This document shows, piece by piece, positions 43,478-51,480 of a stretch of DNA of 64,000 bases. The DNA is from Petroclostridium xylanilyticum (lineage in GTDB: Bacteria; Bacillota; Clostridia; SK-Y3), in the NCBI RefSeq assembly GCF_002252565.1, contig NZ_NPML01000011.1:1-64000 (forward strand), written 5' to 3'. The notes under the pieces are model-generated. The model worked only from the letters and a program-made list of their open reading frames with translations, was not told where the DNA came from and did no database searches. Positions within the stretch are counted from its first letter, which is position 1, and each line of letters opens with the position of its first letter. The translations under genes and the position numbers were made by a program.

Positions 43478-44002
43478 TCATATCTCTTTCTTCATTAAGA
43501 TGACGTCCTGTTCCTTCCCATTTAATACAATGTGATTATGCATCTTTCTTAAAGGCTCAAATTTATTATTACACCAAAATCGAATTCCTTCACTATTTTC
43601 CATAATTACAGAAATATAAATAGTGTTAATGCTATGATAAAGTTTAAAGTAATTAGCAACGATATTCAGGCTTTTCTTCCCATATCCACAGCCCTGATAA
43701 TCACAATCTATTAAAAAAGAACTAATCCATACAGCATTAGCCTCTTTCTTCTTTAATCTTCCTTTCATTAGACCTATCAAACAATTATTGCGTTTTAGAT
43801 AGATTCCCGCGAAAAATTCACTCTCACAATAAAGAACTTCCAGATACTTTTCTACAAGGTTTTGCAGGGATATAGGCTTATCAATACCTGTTGCATATTT
43901 ATATTTCTCTGTCATATTATACCATTTAAGTATCGCGGGTAAATCACTTCTTTTTATGTCTTTTAAGATAATATCCTCACAATCTATATTAAGTGAAAGC
44001 AT
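43478..44002 (-). CDS. GNAT-family N-acetyltransferase
   Basis: A 174-residue GNAT fold protein: N-terminal strand and DLPAILKWYN, central FLIDCDYQGCGYGKKSLNIV (the acetyl-CoA pyrophosphate loop, Q/RxxGxG/A) and a C-terminal NSEGIRFWCNNKFEP. The substrate is unknown. AAGGTGATAAG precedes the start. A lone gene. Confidence 0.8.
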   Translation of the reverse strand: MLSLNIDCEDIILKDIKRSDLPAILKWYNMTEKYKYATGIDKPISLQNLVEKYLEVLYCESEFFAGIYLKRNNCLIGLMKGRLKKKEANAVWISSFLIDCDYQGCGYGKKSLNIVANYFKLYHSINTIYISVIMENSEGIRFWCNNKFEPLRKMHNHIVLNGKEQDVILMKKEI

Positions 44003-44039
44003 CTTATCACCTTATCATTTAGAAGTATCTATTTAATCT

Positions 44040-44267
44040 GTTGTGCTAGTTCACCTATACGGAAAGAATATAGTGGAAAGGCTTAGAGCCTGTTAATGCA
44101 GCGGAGGAGAAGCCGCATCACCTGCTTGAGCGATTAGCGAGTTTGATGTCTCTATTGGGGACATTCCTCGACGAAGGAGAGGTGTGTCCCCTGACCTTAG
44201 CCGCAAATTTACAGGCTCTTAGCCTTGGAACTTCTTAATTCTTAAAGTGTAGGTGAATTAGCACAAC
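44040..44267. repeat. 228-bp inverted-repeat element with GGCTTAG core
   Basis: The outer ends are a 21-bp imperfect inverted repeat (starts GTTGTGCTAGTTCACCTA; the other end TAGGTGAATTAGCACAAC). A second nested pair AGAGCCTGT/ACAGGCTCT encloses GC-richer palindromes including CTTGAGCGATTAGCGAG. The left part contains GGAAAGAATATAGTGGAAAGGCTTAGAGCC in two blocks, related to the repeats at 48377 and 62126. It fills most of the gap between the 102-residue gene and the acetyltransferase. No coding potential is seen. Confidence 0.75.
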
Positions 44268-44331
44268 GCATTAATTATGTATGATATCTATCGTTTTTAG
44301 TAAAACAATGGAATAGTCAGTAATATTTTAA

Positions 44332-44358
44332 AAAAACTCTGTTCACAATGAACAGAGT
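44332..44358 (-). terminator. Terminator of the 102-residue gene
   Basis: AACTCTGTTCA/TGAACAGAGTT around a short loop with T-run, 4 nt after the stop codon. Confidence 0.85.
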
Positions 44359-44361
44359 TTT

Positions 44362-44670
44362 TTATGAACTCAAGGCATCTTCCAACCAAATTGATCCAAT
44401 CTCCAAAGCTCTATACAGACCTTCTCTTTCCGCCTTCTTCACGACCTTTTCTTTTCCTCTCAGCGCGGGATTATTAATTTGTAGTTCTATTGAAACCTTT
44501 GTTGCCACCTTTAAATTTTTTATCACTTTAGATTCCTGCACCTTCATGGTAATTATGTATTTATCATCATGGTTTCCATAGTATAGCATATCTCCTTTAC
44601 GAGTCAAAGGCTTACCTTTGTACATTAATCCCTGAACTTTTTTTGTATTTTTATTCTCTTTTGCTTCCAT
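44362..44670 (-). CDS. Conserved-looking protein of unknown function
   Basis: A 102-residue soluble protein: basic N-terminus, then LMYKGKPLTRKGDMLYYGNHDDKYII, a beta-rich middle and an amphipathic helix at the end. Domain not recognised; I recall similar short proteins in clostridia without a known role. It has its own terminator, so it is probably a single-gene unit. Confidence 0.7.
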   Translation of the reverse strand: MEAKENKNTKKVQGLMYKGKPLTRKGDMLYYGNHDDKYIITMKVQESKVIKNLKVATKVSIELQINNPALRGKEKVVKKAEREGLYRALEIGSIWLEDALSS

Positions 44671-44870
44671 TCCATCATCCCCTACTGTTTATTTAAATTA
44701 CTTCTACTAACAACATATATCTAGTTGACAAAAAACTGACTTAAGAAATACCAAGCCAGTTTACGATACCATCTATCGAAATTATGTACAAATTACACCA
44801 ACTTTATCCATTAACAACAATATACCATAATCTTTCCATGGAGTAAAGGGAAAAAATAACATAATCAACA

Positions 44871-44903
44871 AAAAAACTTCACCGCAACATTTAGCAGTGA
44901 AGT
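44871..44903 (-). terminator. Terminator of the five-tRNA operon
   Basis: On the minus strand ACTTCACTGC/GCGGTGAAGT forms a 10-bp stem followed by TTTTTTTG, directly after tRNA-Lys. The rest of 44671-44870 shows no feature. Confidence 0.88.
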
Positions 44904-44906
44904 CTT

Positions 44907-44982
44907 TGGTGAGCCATCGGCGATTCGAACGCCGGACACCTTGATTAAAAGTCAAGTGCTCTGCCTGCTGAGCTAATGGCCC
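44907..44982 (-). tRNA. tRNA-Lys (anticodon TTT)
   Basis: A cloverleaf with anticodon stem CTTGA/TCAAG, loop CTTTTAA and encoded CCA. Last gene of the operon. Confidence 0.95.
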
Positions 44983-44987
44983 GTAGA

Positions 44988-45064
44988 TGGCTGGGATGGC
45001 AGGACTCGAACCTACGAAATGCCAGAGTCAAAGTCTGGTGCCTTACCGACTTGGCTACATCCCA
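44988..45064 (-). tRNA. tRNA-Gln (anticodon TTG)
   Basis: A cloverleaf with acceptor TGGGATG/CATCCCA, anticodon loop CTTTGAC and encoded CCA. Confidence 0.95.
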
Positions 45065-45070
45065 ATATTT

Positions 45071-45235
45071 TAATTAATAATTAACAATGAATAATGAATC
45101 AAAAACATACATTTCTAAACTTAACATAGTACACATAATAGCAAAAATTATTTATATAGTACTTTTATTTCTACTATTTTTCATATCAGTTATATAAATT
45201 AAAACTATTAATTATTAATTATTCATTATTAATTA
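45071..45235. repeat. Inverted heptamer-repeat element inside the tRNA operon
   Basis: The left arm (45071-45100) is AATTAAT/AATTAAC/AATGAAT/AATGAAT. The right arm (45206-45235) is ATTAATT/ATTAATT/ATTCATT/ATTAATT, its reverse complement including the variant unit. About 105 bp of AT-rich spacer lies between. It separates tRNA-His from tRNA-Gln. Confidence 0.82.
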
Positions 45236-45240
45236 GTTTA

Positions 45241-45318
45241 TGGGGTGGATAATCGGATTCGAACCGATGACCTCCAGAGCCACAATCTGGCGCTCTAACC
45301 AACTGAGCTATACCCACC
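45241..45318 (-). tRNA. tRNA-His (anticodon GTG)
   Basis: Anticodon loop TTGTGGC. The extra 5' G(-1) pairs with C73, as required for HisRS; CCA is encoded. Confidence 0.95.
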
Positions 45319-45323
45319 ATACA

Positions 45324-45400
45324 TGGCGCGCCTGAAGAGATTCGAACTCCTGGCCCACTGCTTAGAAGGCAGTTGCTCTATCCTGCTGAGCTACAGGCGC
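45324..45400 (-). tRNA. tRNA-Arg (anticodon TCT)
   Basis: A cloverleaf with acceptor GCGCCTG/CAGGCGC, anticodon loop CTTCTAA and encoded CCA. Confidence 0.95.
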
Positions 45401-45404
45401 TTAT

Positions 45405-45478
45405 TGGAGCGGGTGATGGGAATCGAACCCACGCGATCAGCTTGGAAGGCTGAGATTCTACCATTGAACTACACCCGC
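45405..45478 (-). tRNA. tRNA-Gly (anticodon TCC), second copy
   Basis: Identical to 14842-14915. First gene of the Gly-Arg-His-Gln-Lys operon. Confidence 0.95.
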
Positions 45479-45514
45479 AAAATTTAAAACACTTTTTTCG
45501 ACTGACAATTTCAG

Positions 45515-45543
45515 ATTATAACACTTTAGATGTTGTTTGTCAA
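45515..45543 (-). promoter_or_regulatory. Promoter of the five-tRNA operon
   Basis: TTGACA (45538-45543), 17 bp, TATAAT (45515-45520) on the minus strand, 36 nt upstream of the first tRNA. Confidence 0.92.
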
Positions 45544-45914
45544 CACTTTTTTCATCTTTTTTTATAACTAGCCAACTTTAAAGCTAAATATTATAATTTT
45601 AAAGTTGATTAATTTCATCGATAACTACATTAATCATTTTTAATTTTAATATTTGTTATCAATATAATTATCATTTAGCTAAGTTATAATTACTTAACTA
45701 AGCTCTGAAACAACCAGCGAAGACTAGTATAGCCTAAACAATCTACAAAGTCAACCCTAAAAATAACTTTTATATTAAATTACGTCGCTCTTTCTTGCTA
45801 ATAATCAATTTAGTTCAGCATATCTACATTATATGCATATTTTATTACAAGTTCACGCTTCACAGTTAATAGGAAGCATCAGTTCCGTATCGTCCCTGTG
45901 CTTCCCTCTTTTAG
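45544..45914. other. AT-rich gap between the tRNA operon and the Clp ATPase gene
   Basis: No gene is visible. A short one-armed GTTCACG/CTTCACA/GTTAATA heptamer run lies at 45851-45870. A weak stem (GGAAGCATCAG/CTGTGCTTCC, 45872-45905) may end the Clp ATPase transcript. Confidence 0.5.
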
Positions 45915-48203
45915 TCAGTTAATTAGAAATTTCAACTCATTATCTATAGCATCAATTAGCACACTGTTTCCAGCTTTACACTCACCTTTTATTAACAAAT
46001 CAGCTAATCGATCTTCAATCATTCGTTGAATAGTTCTTCTTAAAGGCCGGGCGCCATATTTTGCATCATACCCTTTTTGTAGAATACACAATTTAGCTTT
46101 CTCCGAAATTTCTACTTTTATACCTTTCTCTTTTATCTCTTCAATAAGTTCGTCTACCATAAGTTCTACAATTTGAATCAATTCTGATTCGGATAATTGA
46201 TTAAATATAATTATTTCATCAATCCTATTTAGGAACTCCGGTCTGAATATTTCTTTTAAAATGCTTCTGGCTTTACTGTCAAAATCCTTTTGGCTGCCAG
46301 TTAAAAATCCATAATTTCCGGATTTAACGTCAGAACCTGCATTAGATGTCATAATGATGATGGTGTTTTCAAAACTAACGACTTTACCATGGCTGTCTGT
46401 AATTCTTCCGTCTTCTAGTATTTGAAGCAGGATATTAAACACATCATGATGCGCTTTTTCAATTTCATCCAATAAAAGCACAGAATAAGGTTTGCGCCTT
46501 ACCTTTTCGGTTAATTGCCCTGCCTCGTCATACCCTACATATCCGGGAGGTGCGCCAATTATTTTTGAAACAGAATGCTTTTCCATATATTCCGACATAT
46601 CAAGTCTGATCAATGCTTCTTCACTATCAAATAACTCTTGAGCTAGTGCTTTAACCAGTTCGGTTTTTCCTACACCTGTAGGTCCAACAAATATAAAGGA
46701 AACCGGTTTTCTCTTTTTCCTTAACCCTGCTCTATTCCTTCTAATAGCTCTGGCGACGGCACTGACAGCGTCATTTTGCCCAATAATTCTTTTGTGTAAC
46801 CGCTGTTCCAGGTTAAGCAGTTTTTCAGATTCCAATTCAGTAATTTTTTGTACCGGAATTTTTGTCCATGCTTCTATGACATAGGCAATATCATCGACAG
46901 TTAAATATACCTCTTCATTATTTTTTTCAAGCTCTCCAATCTTAGAAATCAATATACATTCCTTTGTTTTTAAGTCAGCAGCTTTCTGATAGTCTTCTAT
47001 TGAATCCGCAGAAACAGCTGTTTCCTTCTCTTCTTGAACCTTTCTTAACTCCTCTTTTAATGCTGCCAGCTCCACCAGACCCGTATTCTTCAAATTAGCC
47101 CGCGAACCTGCTTCATCAATAACATCAATAGCTTTGTCAGGCAAGAACCGGTCTGTAATATACCTTTCCGATAATATAACTGCATGCTTTATAACTTCAT
47201 CAGAGATTTTTACCTTATGATAATTTTCATAATAGTCTTTTATTCCTTTTAAAATCTCTATTGATTCATCTATACTTGGTTCATCAACCAATATAGGCTG
47301 GAATCTTCTTTCCAATGCGGAATCCTTTTCAATATGTTTGCGATATTCCGTAAGGGTAGTTGCACCAATTACCTGTATCTCTCCCCGTGCCAATGCAGGC
47401 TTGAGAATATTAGCAGCACTCATTGCTCCTTCCGCTTCCCCGGCACCAACGATATTGTGCAGCTCATCAATCACAAGTATAATATTTCCTGCATCCTTTA
47501 CCTCTTCGATAATGCTTTTCAGCCTTGCCTCAAACTGTCCTCTGAATTGTGTACCGGCAACGATTGAGGTAAAATCCAGCAGATATATTTCACAGTTATA
47601 GAGTTTTGCAGGAACTTGTTTTTCAACCACTCTTAGAGCTAATCCCTCTGCAATAGCTGTTTTTCCTACACCAGGCTCTCCTAATAATACAGGGTTATTT
47701 TTCGTTCTCCTATTCAAAATCTGTATAACCCTGTCAATCTCTCTATGCCTGCCCACTACCCTATCAACCAAACCATTTCTGGCTCTCTCAGTTAAATTTA
47801 CTCCAAAGCTGTCCAGAAATTTTTTCTTCTTATTATTTCTCTTTTCACTCACCTTTGTTTTTGTAGACTTTTCTTCTTTAGATGGCGTATTATTAGAATT
47901 CTGATTGTTTTCTACTCCATCTTGTTTATTAAACAATTTATTAATAAATGAAAAGGGACTGTTGACATCATTAAATTGACCCGTGATATCTAGCTGGCCA
48001 TTCATTAGATATTCGGTCATCTGGTTATTAAGGTTGTCTATTTCCTCTTCACTTATACCCATTTGGTCCATAAACTGGTTTAGAGGCTTGATTCCAAGCT
48101 GTTTTGCACAAGACAGGCAAAGACCCTCATTCTTCTGTTTATCCCCTTCCAGCTTAGTAACAAATACTACTGCTATATTTTTATTACATCTTGAACATAA
48201 CAT
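45915..48203 (-). CDS. ClpE-like AAA+ Clp ATPase
   Basis: A 762-residue unfoldase with two AAA+ modules. The N-terminus has a CxxC...CxxC zinc finger (MLCSRCNKN; LCLSCAKQ), as in ClpE, instead of the ClpC repeat domain. Then a Lys/Asn-rich linker, module 1 (GEPGVGKTA, LVIDELHN), a middle coiled region with UVR-like sequence (EDYQKAADLKTKECILISKI), and module 2 (GPTGVGKTE, LLDEIEKAH). A YGF loop in GNYGFLTG may bind ClpP. ClpE, ClpC and a McsA-linked form are alternatives; ClpE fits best. Confidence 0.85.
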   Translation of the reverse strand: MLCSRCNKNIAVVFVTKLEGDKQKNEGLCLSCAKQLGIKPLNQFMDQMGISEEEIDNLNNQMTEYLMNGQLDITGQFNDVNSPFSFINKLFNKQDGVENNQNSNNTPSKEEKSTKTKVSEKRNNKKKKFLDSFGVNLTERARNGLVDRVVGRHREIDRVIQILNRRTKNNPVLLGEPGVGKTAIAEGLALRVVEKQVPAKLYNCEIYLLDFTSIVAGTQFRGQFEARLKSIIEEVKDAGNIILVIDELHNIVGAGEAEGAMSAANILKPALARGEIQVIGATTLTEYRKHIEKDSALERRFQPILVDEPSIDESIEILKGIKDYYENYHKVKISDEVIKHAVILSERYITDRFLPDKAIDVIDEAGSRANLKNTGLVELAALKEELRKVQEEKETAVSADSIEDYQKAADLKTKECILISKIGELEKNNEEVYLTVDDIAYVIEAWTKIPVQKITELESEKLLNLEQRLHKRIIGQNDAVSAVARAIRRNRAGLRKKRKPVSFIFVGPTGVGKTELVKALAQELFDSEEALIRLDMSEYMEKHSVSKIIGAPPGYVGYDEAGQLTEKVRRKPYSVLLLDEIEKAHHDVFNILLQILEDGRITDSHGKVVSFENTIIIMTSNAGSDVKSGNYGFLTGSQKDFDSKARSILKEIFRPEFLNRIDEIIIFNQLSESELIQIVELMVDELIEEIKEKGIKVEISEKAKLCILQKGYDAKYGARPLRRTIQRMIEDRLADLLIKGECKAGNSVLIDAIDNELKFLIN

Positions 48204-48376
48204 ATATTCTACTCCCCTATAATTCCTCTCTAATATAAAATTCTAACTGCATTTCCAATTAACGCCCATACCGCAAATGCAGTACAAAAAGTGATGAAAA
48301 TGTGCTTAATCATAAGCTCAATCTTTACTTACAAGATATTATATCATATATATGCAACATAATTCAAATATGTCCA

Positions 48377-48487
48377 AAATTTAGGGCGCATTTAATATTT
48401 TTGAAGAATATTATGGAAAGAACGTTGCGGAAAGGCTTAGAACCTGGAATAATATTCTTCAAAAATAAAGTATACGCCCCAAAATTT
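48377..48487. repeat. Palindromic repeat with GGCTTAG core, copy A
   Basis: An imperfect inverted repeat of about 37 bp (AGGGCGCATTTAATATTTTT side and its partner) flanks the core TATGGAAAGAACGTTGCGGA followed by AAGGCTTAGAACCTGGAAT. Copy B at 62126-62222 has the same design and core. An AAAATTT direct repeat borders it and could be a target duplication. Confidence 0.82.
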
Positions 48488-48513
48488 AAACCAGTTGGAA
48501 TTCCAACTGGTTT
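48488..48513 (-). terminator. Palindromic hairpin after spoVAEA
   Basis: A perfect 26-bp palindrome, AAACCAGTTGGAA and its complement, 40 nt after the spoVAEA stop. Probably a terminator, although the T-run is weak. Confidence 0.55.
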
Positions 48514-48553
48514 TATACAAAAATATTGACTTTTTATCGTTTATAATTGCTGT

Positions 48554-49117
48554 CTACTGCCTGTATCCATTAGCTTTTAGTATTTCTTGCAGTGCAGCAG
48601 TAGTGATGGGTGCTCCAATATTTATATCATCCTTTCCATCCATCTTGCCAGGATCTCCTATACCTACGATAATGGGTACTTTTACTTCCCTTAGAACACT
48701 TAAAGTATCTCCATTTAATCCTGCAGCAAACAAATTATTTCCATATTTATCTACAGCCTGGTAAGTTTTTTTACCATCCTTGGTAAAGGAACAATCTACT
48801 TTGACATTGCTTCCTTCTTTCCCATTTGAAGCTACAGCTACAATTCCCAGCACTTCTATATACGGACTCTTGATGATTTCTGCCATGGCAGTCTCACCCC
48901 GGCCTTCCCCCTCATCCCCACAATCATCTACCATCACTACCACGGGGTCATGGGCTGCTTGCTTAATTTGCTCTATAATTTCCGTGCCGGAAAGAAGTGT
49001 AGGATTTCCGGCAGAACGTGATATACATCTCCCACCGATATTTCGTGCTGCAGTTTCTACGGCCCTTTGTGCTACCGTATCTCCATCAGTAACCAAAATA
49101 ACTTTTCTTTTATTCAA
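48554..49117 (-). CDS. spoVAEA: Stage V sporulation protein AEA
   Basis: A 187-residue soluble SpoVA protein: KVILVTDGDTVAQRAVE at the start, GGRCISRSAGNPTLLSG, and VVMVDDCGDEGEGRGE, the conserved blocks of SpoVAEa. It belongs to the dipicolinic-acid channel system of the forespore. TTG start 7 nt after GGAGG. It lies downstream of the spoVAE membrane gene after a repeat-filled gap of about 90 bp. Confidence 0.9.
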   Translation of the reverse strand: MNKRKVILVTDGDTVAQRAVETAARNIGGRCISRSAGNPTLLSGTEIIEQIKQAAHDPVVVMVDDCGDEGEGRGETAMAEIIKSPYIEVLGIVAVASNGKEGSNVKVDCSFTKDGKKTYQAVDKYGNNLFAAGLNGDTLSVLREVKVPIIVGIGDPGKMDGKDDINIGAPITTAALQEILKANGYRQ

Positions 49118-49142
49118 ATGTGCGCCTCCTTATAATACCAAT

Positions 49143-49190
49143 GAGTGGGAAATGAGGTTCCGCATTCCCATTTTCCCCACTTCCCACTCT
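49143..49190. repeat. Small heptamer-like inverted repeat between spoVAE and spoVAEA
   Basis: GAGTGGGAA on the left and TTCCCACTC on the right enclose CCCATTTTCCCCACTTCCCA, with about 7-bp periodicity. It resembles the other heptamer-arm elements in design, with a TTCCCAC-type unit. Confidence 0.55.
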
Positions 49191-49206
49191 TTGCCCTCAC
49201 TATTCA

Positions 49207-49560
49207 TTATTTTTCTTTTGGACTAAATATTAGAGCAATAATATAGCCGAAGAAAATTGCTCCAGCTATTCCTCCAGCAGTTCCGGTAATTCCCCCGGTA
49301 AAAGCTCCGAGTAAACCGATTTCTTTTACTGCTTTCATCGTTCCTTTCGCCAGCGAATAACCAAATCCCAATATTGGAACAGTTGCTCCTGCCCCTCCAA
49401 ACTTTACTAAAGGCTCATATATGCCTATAGCTGTTAAAACAACTCCTAACGTTACAAATAAAACTAATATCCTTGCAGGTGTGATTTTGGTTTTATCAAT
49501 AAGAATCTGTCCGACAGCACATATAGAACCACCAACAATAAAAGCTCTAAAAAACTCCAT
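49207..49560 (-). CDS. spoVAE: Stage V sporulation protein AE (AEB, membrane)
   Basis: A 117-residue protein with three or four membrane helices and the family motif VKFGGAGATVPILGFGYSLA. It forms part of the SpoVA channel that moves Ca-dipicolinate into the developing spore and out at germination. GGGGTGAT precedes the start, 6 nt after spoVAD. Confidence 0.94.
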   Translation of the reverse strand: MEFFRAFIVGGSICAVGQILIDKTKITPARILVLFVTLGVVLTAIGIYEPLVKFGGAGATVPILGFGYSLAKGTMKAVKEIGLLGAFTGGITGTAGGIAGAIFFGYIIALIFSPKEK

Positions 49561-49566
49561 ATTTTA

Positions 49567-50589
49567 TCACCCCAATGTATTTTGAATAGTAACAGCATGT
49601 GCAATTCCAGGAATGGACTCACCCTGTTGTGAACTGGTAGGGCTCATCAATGCCCCCGTTGCAATAAATAATATCTTGTTAAGGCTACCTTTTGTTAATT
49701 CATGATACAAGTAGCCGGCTAAAACTGCTGCAGAACAACCACAGCCGCTTCCTCCGGCATGGGTATCCTGCCGTTTGTTATCAAATATTTTCAATCCACA
49801 GTCGGTAAATTGCCTGCTAATGTTACAACCTTTTTTTTGTAAAATATCTTCGGTAATTTCTTTACCAATCTGGGCCAAGTCTCCAGTAATGATTAAGTCG
49901 TAATCATCCGGAATAAACCCTGTATCTTCAAAATGGGTAAAAATAGTATCTGCAGCTGCAGGTGCCATCGCTGCTCCCATATTATTAGCATCTTTAATAC
50001 CTAAGTCTACAATTTTACCAGTTGTAATATGTGTTACATAAGGGCCATTCCCCTGATTTGACAAAACTACAGCACCAGCACCTGTTACGGTCCATTGAGA
50101 AGTTGGAGACCGCTGTCCTCCATATTCAAGTGGAAATCGGAATTGTCGTTCTGCCGAACAAAAATGGCTGGAAGTGGCTGCTACTGCATAATCCGCAAAT
50201 CCACCATCTATAATCATTGCTGCCAGGCTAAGAGACTCGGCCATGGTTGAACATGCTCCATACAATCCAAAAAAAGGAATTTCCAATTCTCTAATACCAA
50301 AGCTTGACCCTATACATTGATTGAGCAGATCTCCGGCAAAAATGTAATTCATATCCCCTAGAGACATATTAGCTTTTGTAACTGCTTTGATCACCGTTTC
50401 TCTAAGAATCTTGCTTTCTGCCTTTTCCCATGTTTTTTCTCCCCAATAACCGTCATCTAGTATTTGATCAAAATAATCTTTTAATGGTCCTTCCCCTTCC
50501 TTTTTGCCTACAATAGAGGCTGTAGAAATAATAGAAGGAGGATATTGAAGTTTCACAGTCTGCTTTCCCAATCTTTTAGTTGTTGTCAT
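49567..50589 (-). CDS. spoVAD: Stage V sporulation protein AD
   Basis: A 340-residue thiolase-fold protein of the SpoVA complex that binds dipicolinic acid. It shows GYWGEKTWEKAESK, FFGLYGACSTMAESL and HAGGSGCGCSA as conserved segments. ATG lies just after GGGGAGG. Confidence 0.95.
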   Translation of the reverse strand: MTTTKRLGKQTVKLQYPPSIISTASIVGKKEGEGPLKDYFDQILDDGYWGEKTWEKAESKILRETVIKAVTKANMSLGDMNYIFAGDLLNQCIGSSFGIRELEIPFFGLYGACSTMAESLSLAAMIIDGGFADYAVAATSSHFCSAERQFRFPLEYGGQRSPTSQWTVTGAGAVVLSNQGNGPYVTHITTGKIVDLGIKDANNMGAAMAPAAADTIFTHFEDTGFIPDDYDLIITGDLAQIGKEITEDILQKKGCNISRQFTDCGLKIFDNKRQDTHAGGSGCGCSAAVLAGYLYHELTKGSLNKILFIATGALMSPTSSQQGESIPGIAHAVTIQNTLG

Positions 50590-50605
50590 TGGTCCTCCCC
50601 TCCTA

Positions 50606-51055
50606 TTATCTTAAACCTACAAGAAAATATATGATGCCTGCTACAATAGAAGCTGTTATCCCATAAACCAAAACCGGCCCGGCAATAACAAACATTTTGG
50701 AAGCTACACCCAGAATATATCCCTCACTCTTGAACTCTATAGCCGGTGAAACAATGGCATTGGCAAATCCAGTGATAGGCACAATGGTCCCAGCTCCAGC
50801 GTATTTGGCAAGACTATCATAAAGGTCTAACCCTGTAAACAAAGCTCCCAACAATACCATTAAAATTGCCGTAGCACCAGCCGTCTGTTCTATATTAAGA
50901 CCCCGGGATTTAAAATAATTGCTAATGATTTGCCCTACAATACATATTAAGCCACCTACTACAAATGCCATAATTGTATTTTTTACAATAGGAGAGTTAG
51001 GCGACTTTTTTTGAACATATTTTTCATATTCTTTTTTTGTGAATAGTTGCTCCAT
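50606..51055 (-). CDS. spoVAC: Stage V sporulation protein AC
   Basis: A 149-residue membrane protein with four helices; it shares the AGAGTIVPITGFANAIVSPA motif with SpoVAE. SpoVAC acts as a mechanosensitive channel for dipicolinic acid. AAGGAGA precedes ATG. Confidence 0.95.
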   Translation of the reverse strand: MEQLFTKKEYEKYVQKKSPNSPIVKNTIMAFVVGGLICIVGQIISNYFKSRGLNIEQTAGATAILMVLLGALFTGLDLYDSLAKYAGAGTIVPITGFANAIVSPAIEFKSEGYILGVASKMFVIAGPVLVYGITASIVAGIIYFLVGLR

Positions 51056-51115
51056 AAAAATTCTCCTTTACTATTATCATAAAGTTATTTATATTATCGA
51101 AAATATGATTTTTGT

Positions 51116-51271
51116 TTAAGCAGTGTAAAACTCTTTTGAATATACAAATACTCCTCTTGATGGAATTTTGTCATTCATTTTTTTTACACTCAATACCCAG
51201 AAGGCCACTCCTATTAAAATAGTTAGAATAATGATTGGATACACTGCTTTTTTAAGTGTAACTCTGTACAT
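51116..51271 (-). CDS. 51-residue single-pass membrane protein between sigF and spoVAC
   Basis: A short frame (MYRVTLKKAVYPIIILTILI at the start, GVAFWVLSVKKMNDK next, ending EFYTA) with a perfect GAGGTG ribosome binding site 6 nt before ATG. It has one membrane helix (about 10-28) followed by a basic extracytoplasmic tail. It sits exactly between sigF and spoVAC, so a forespore role is likely, but no named family is recognised. Confidence 0.7.
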   Translation of the reverse strand: MYRVTLKKAVYPIIILTILIGVAFWVLSVKKMNDKIPSRGVFVYSKEFYTA

Positions 51272-51395
51272 TTTTTTCACCTCAATAAAAATTATTTTAC
51301 TTTTGAGATTTCTTTAACCCTCCAGTTTTAACAAATTTTTTTATTTCTATTATATTATTTGAAAAGTCAGTTATTAATATTCAAAAAAAAGTCCG

Positions 51396-51480
51396 CCAGT
51401 TAATAGTTAATATCCCATAAATTTGAATATTTAAAATTTCTAATGGTCTAATAACTATAAACTACGAACCAGTACTAACC
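51396..51480. repeat. Heptamer-repeat element after sigF
   Basis: The left arm is AGTTAAT/AGTTAAT (51396-51415). The right arm (51446-51480) is AACTATA/AACTACG/AACCAGT/ACTAACC and runs into the sigF stop codon. Confidence 0.6.
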
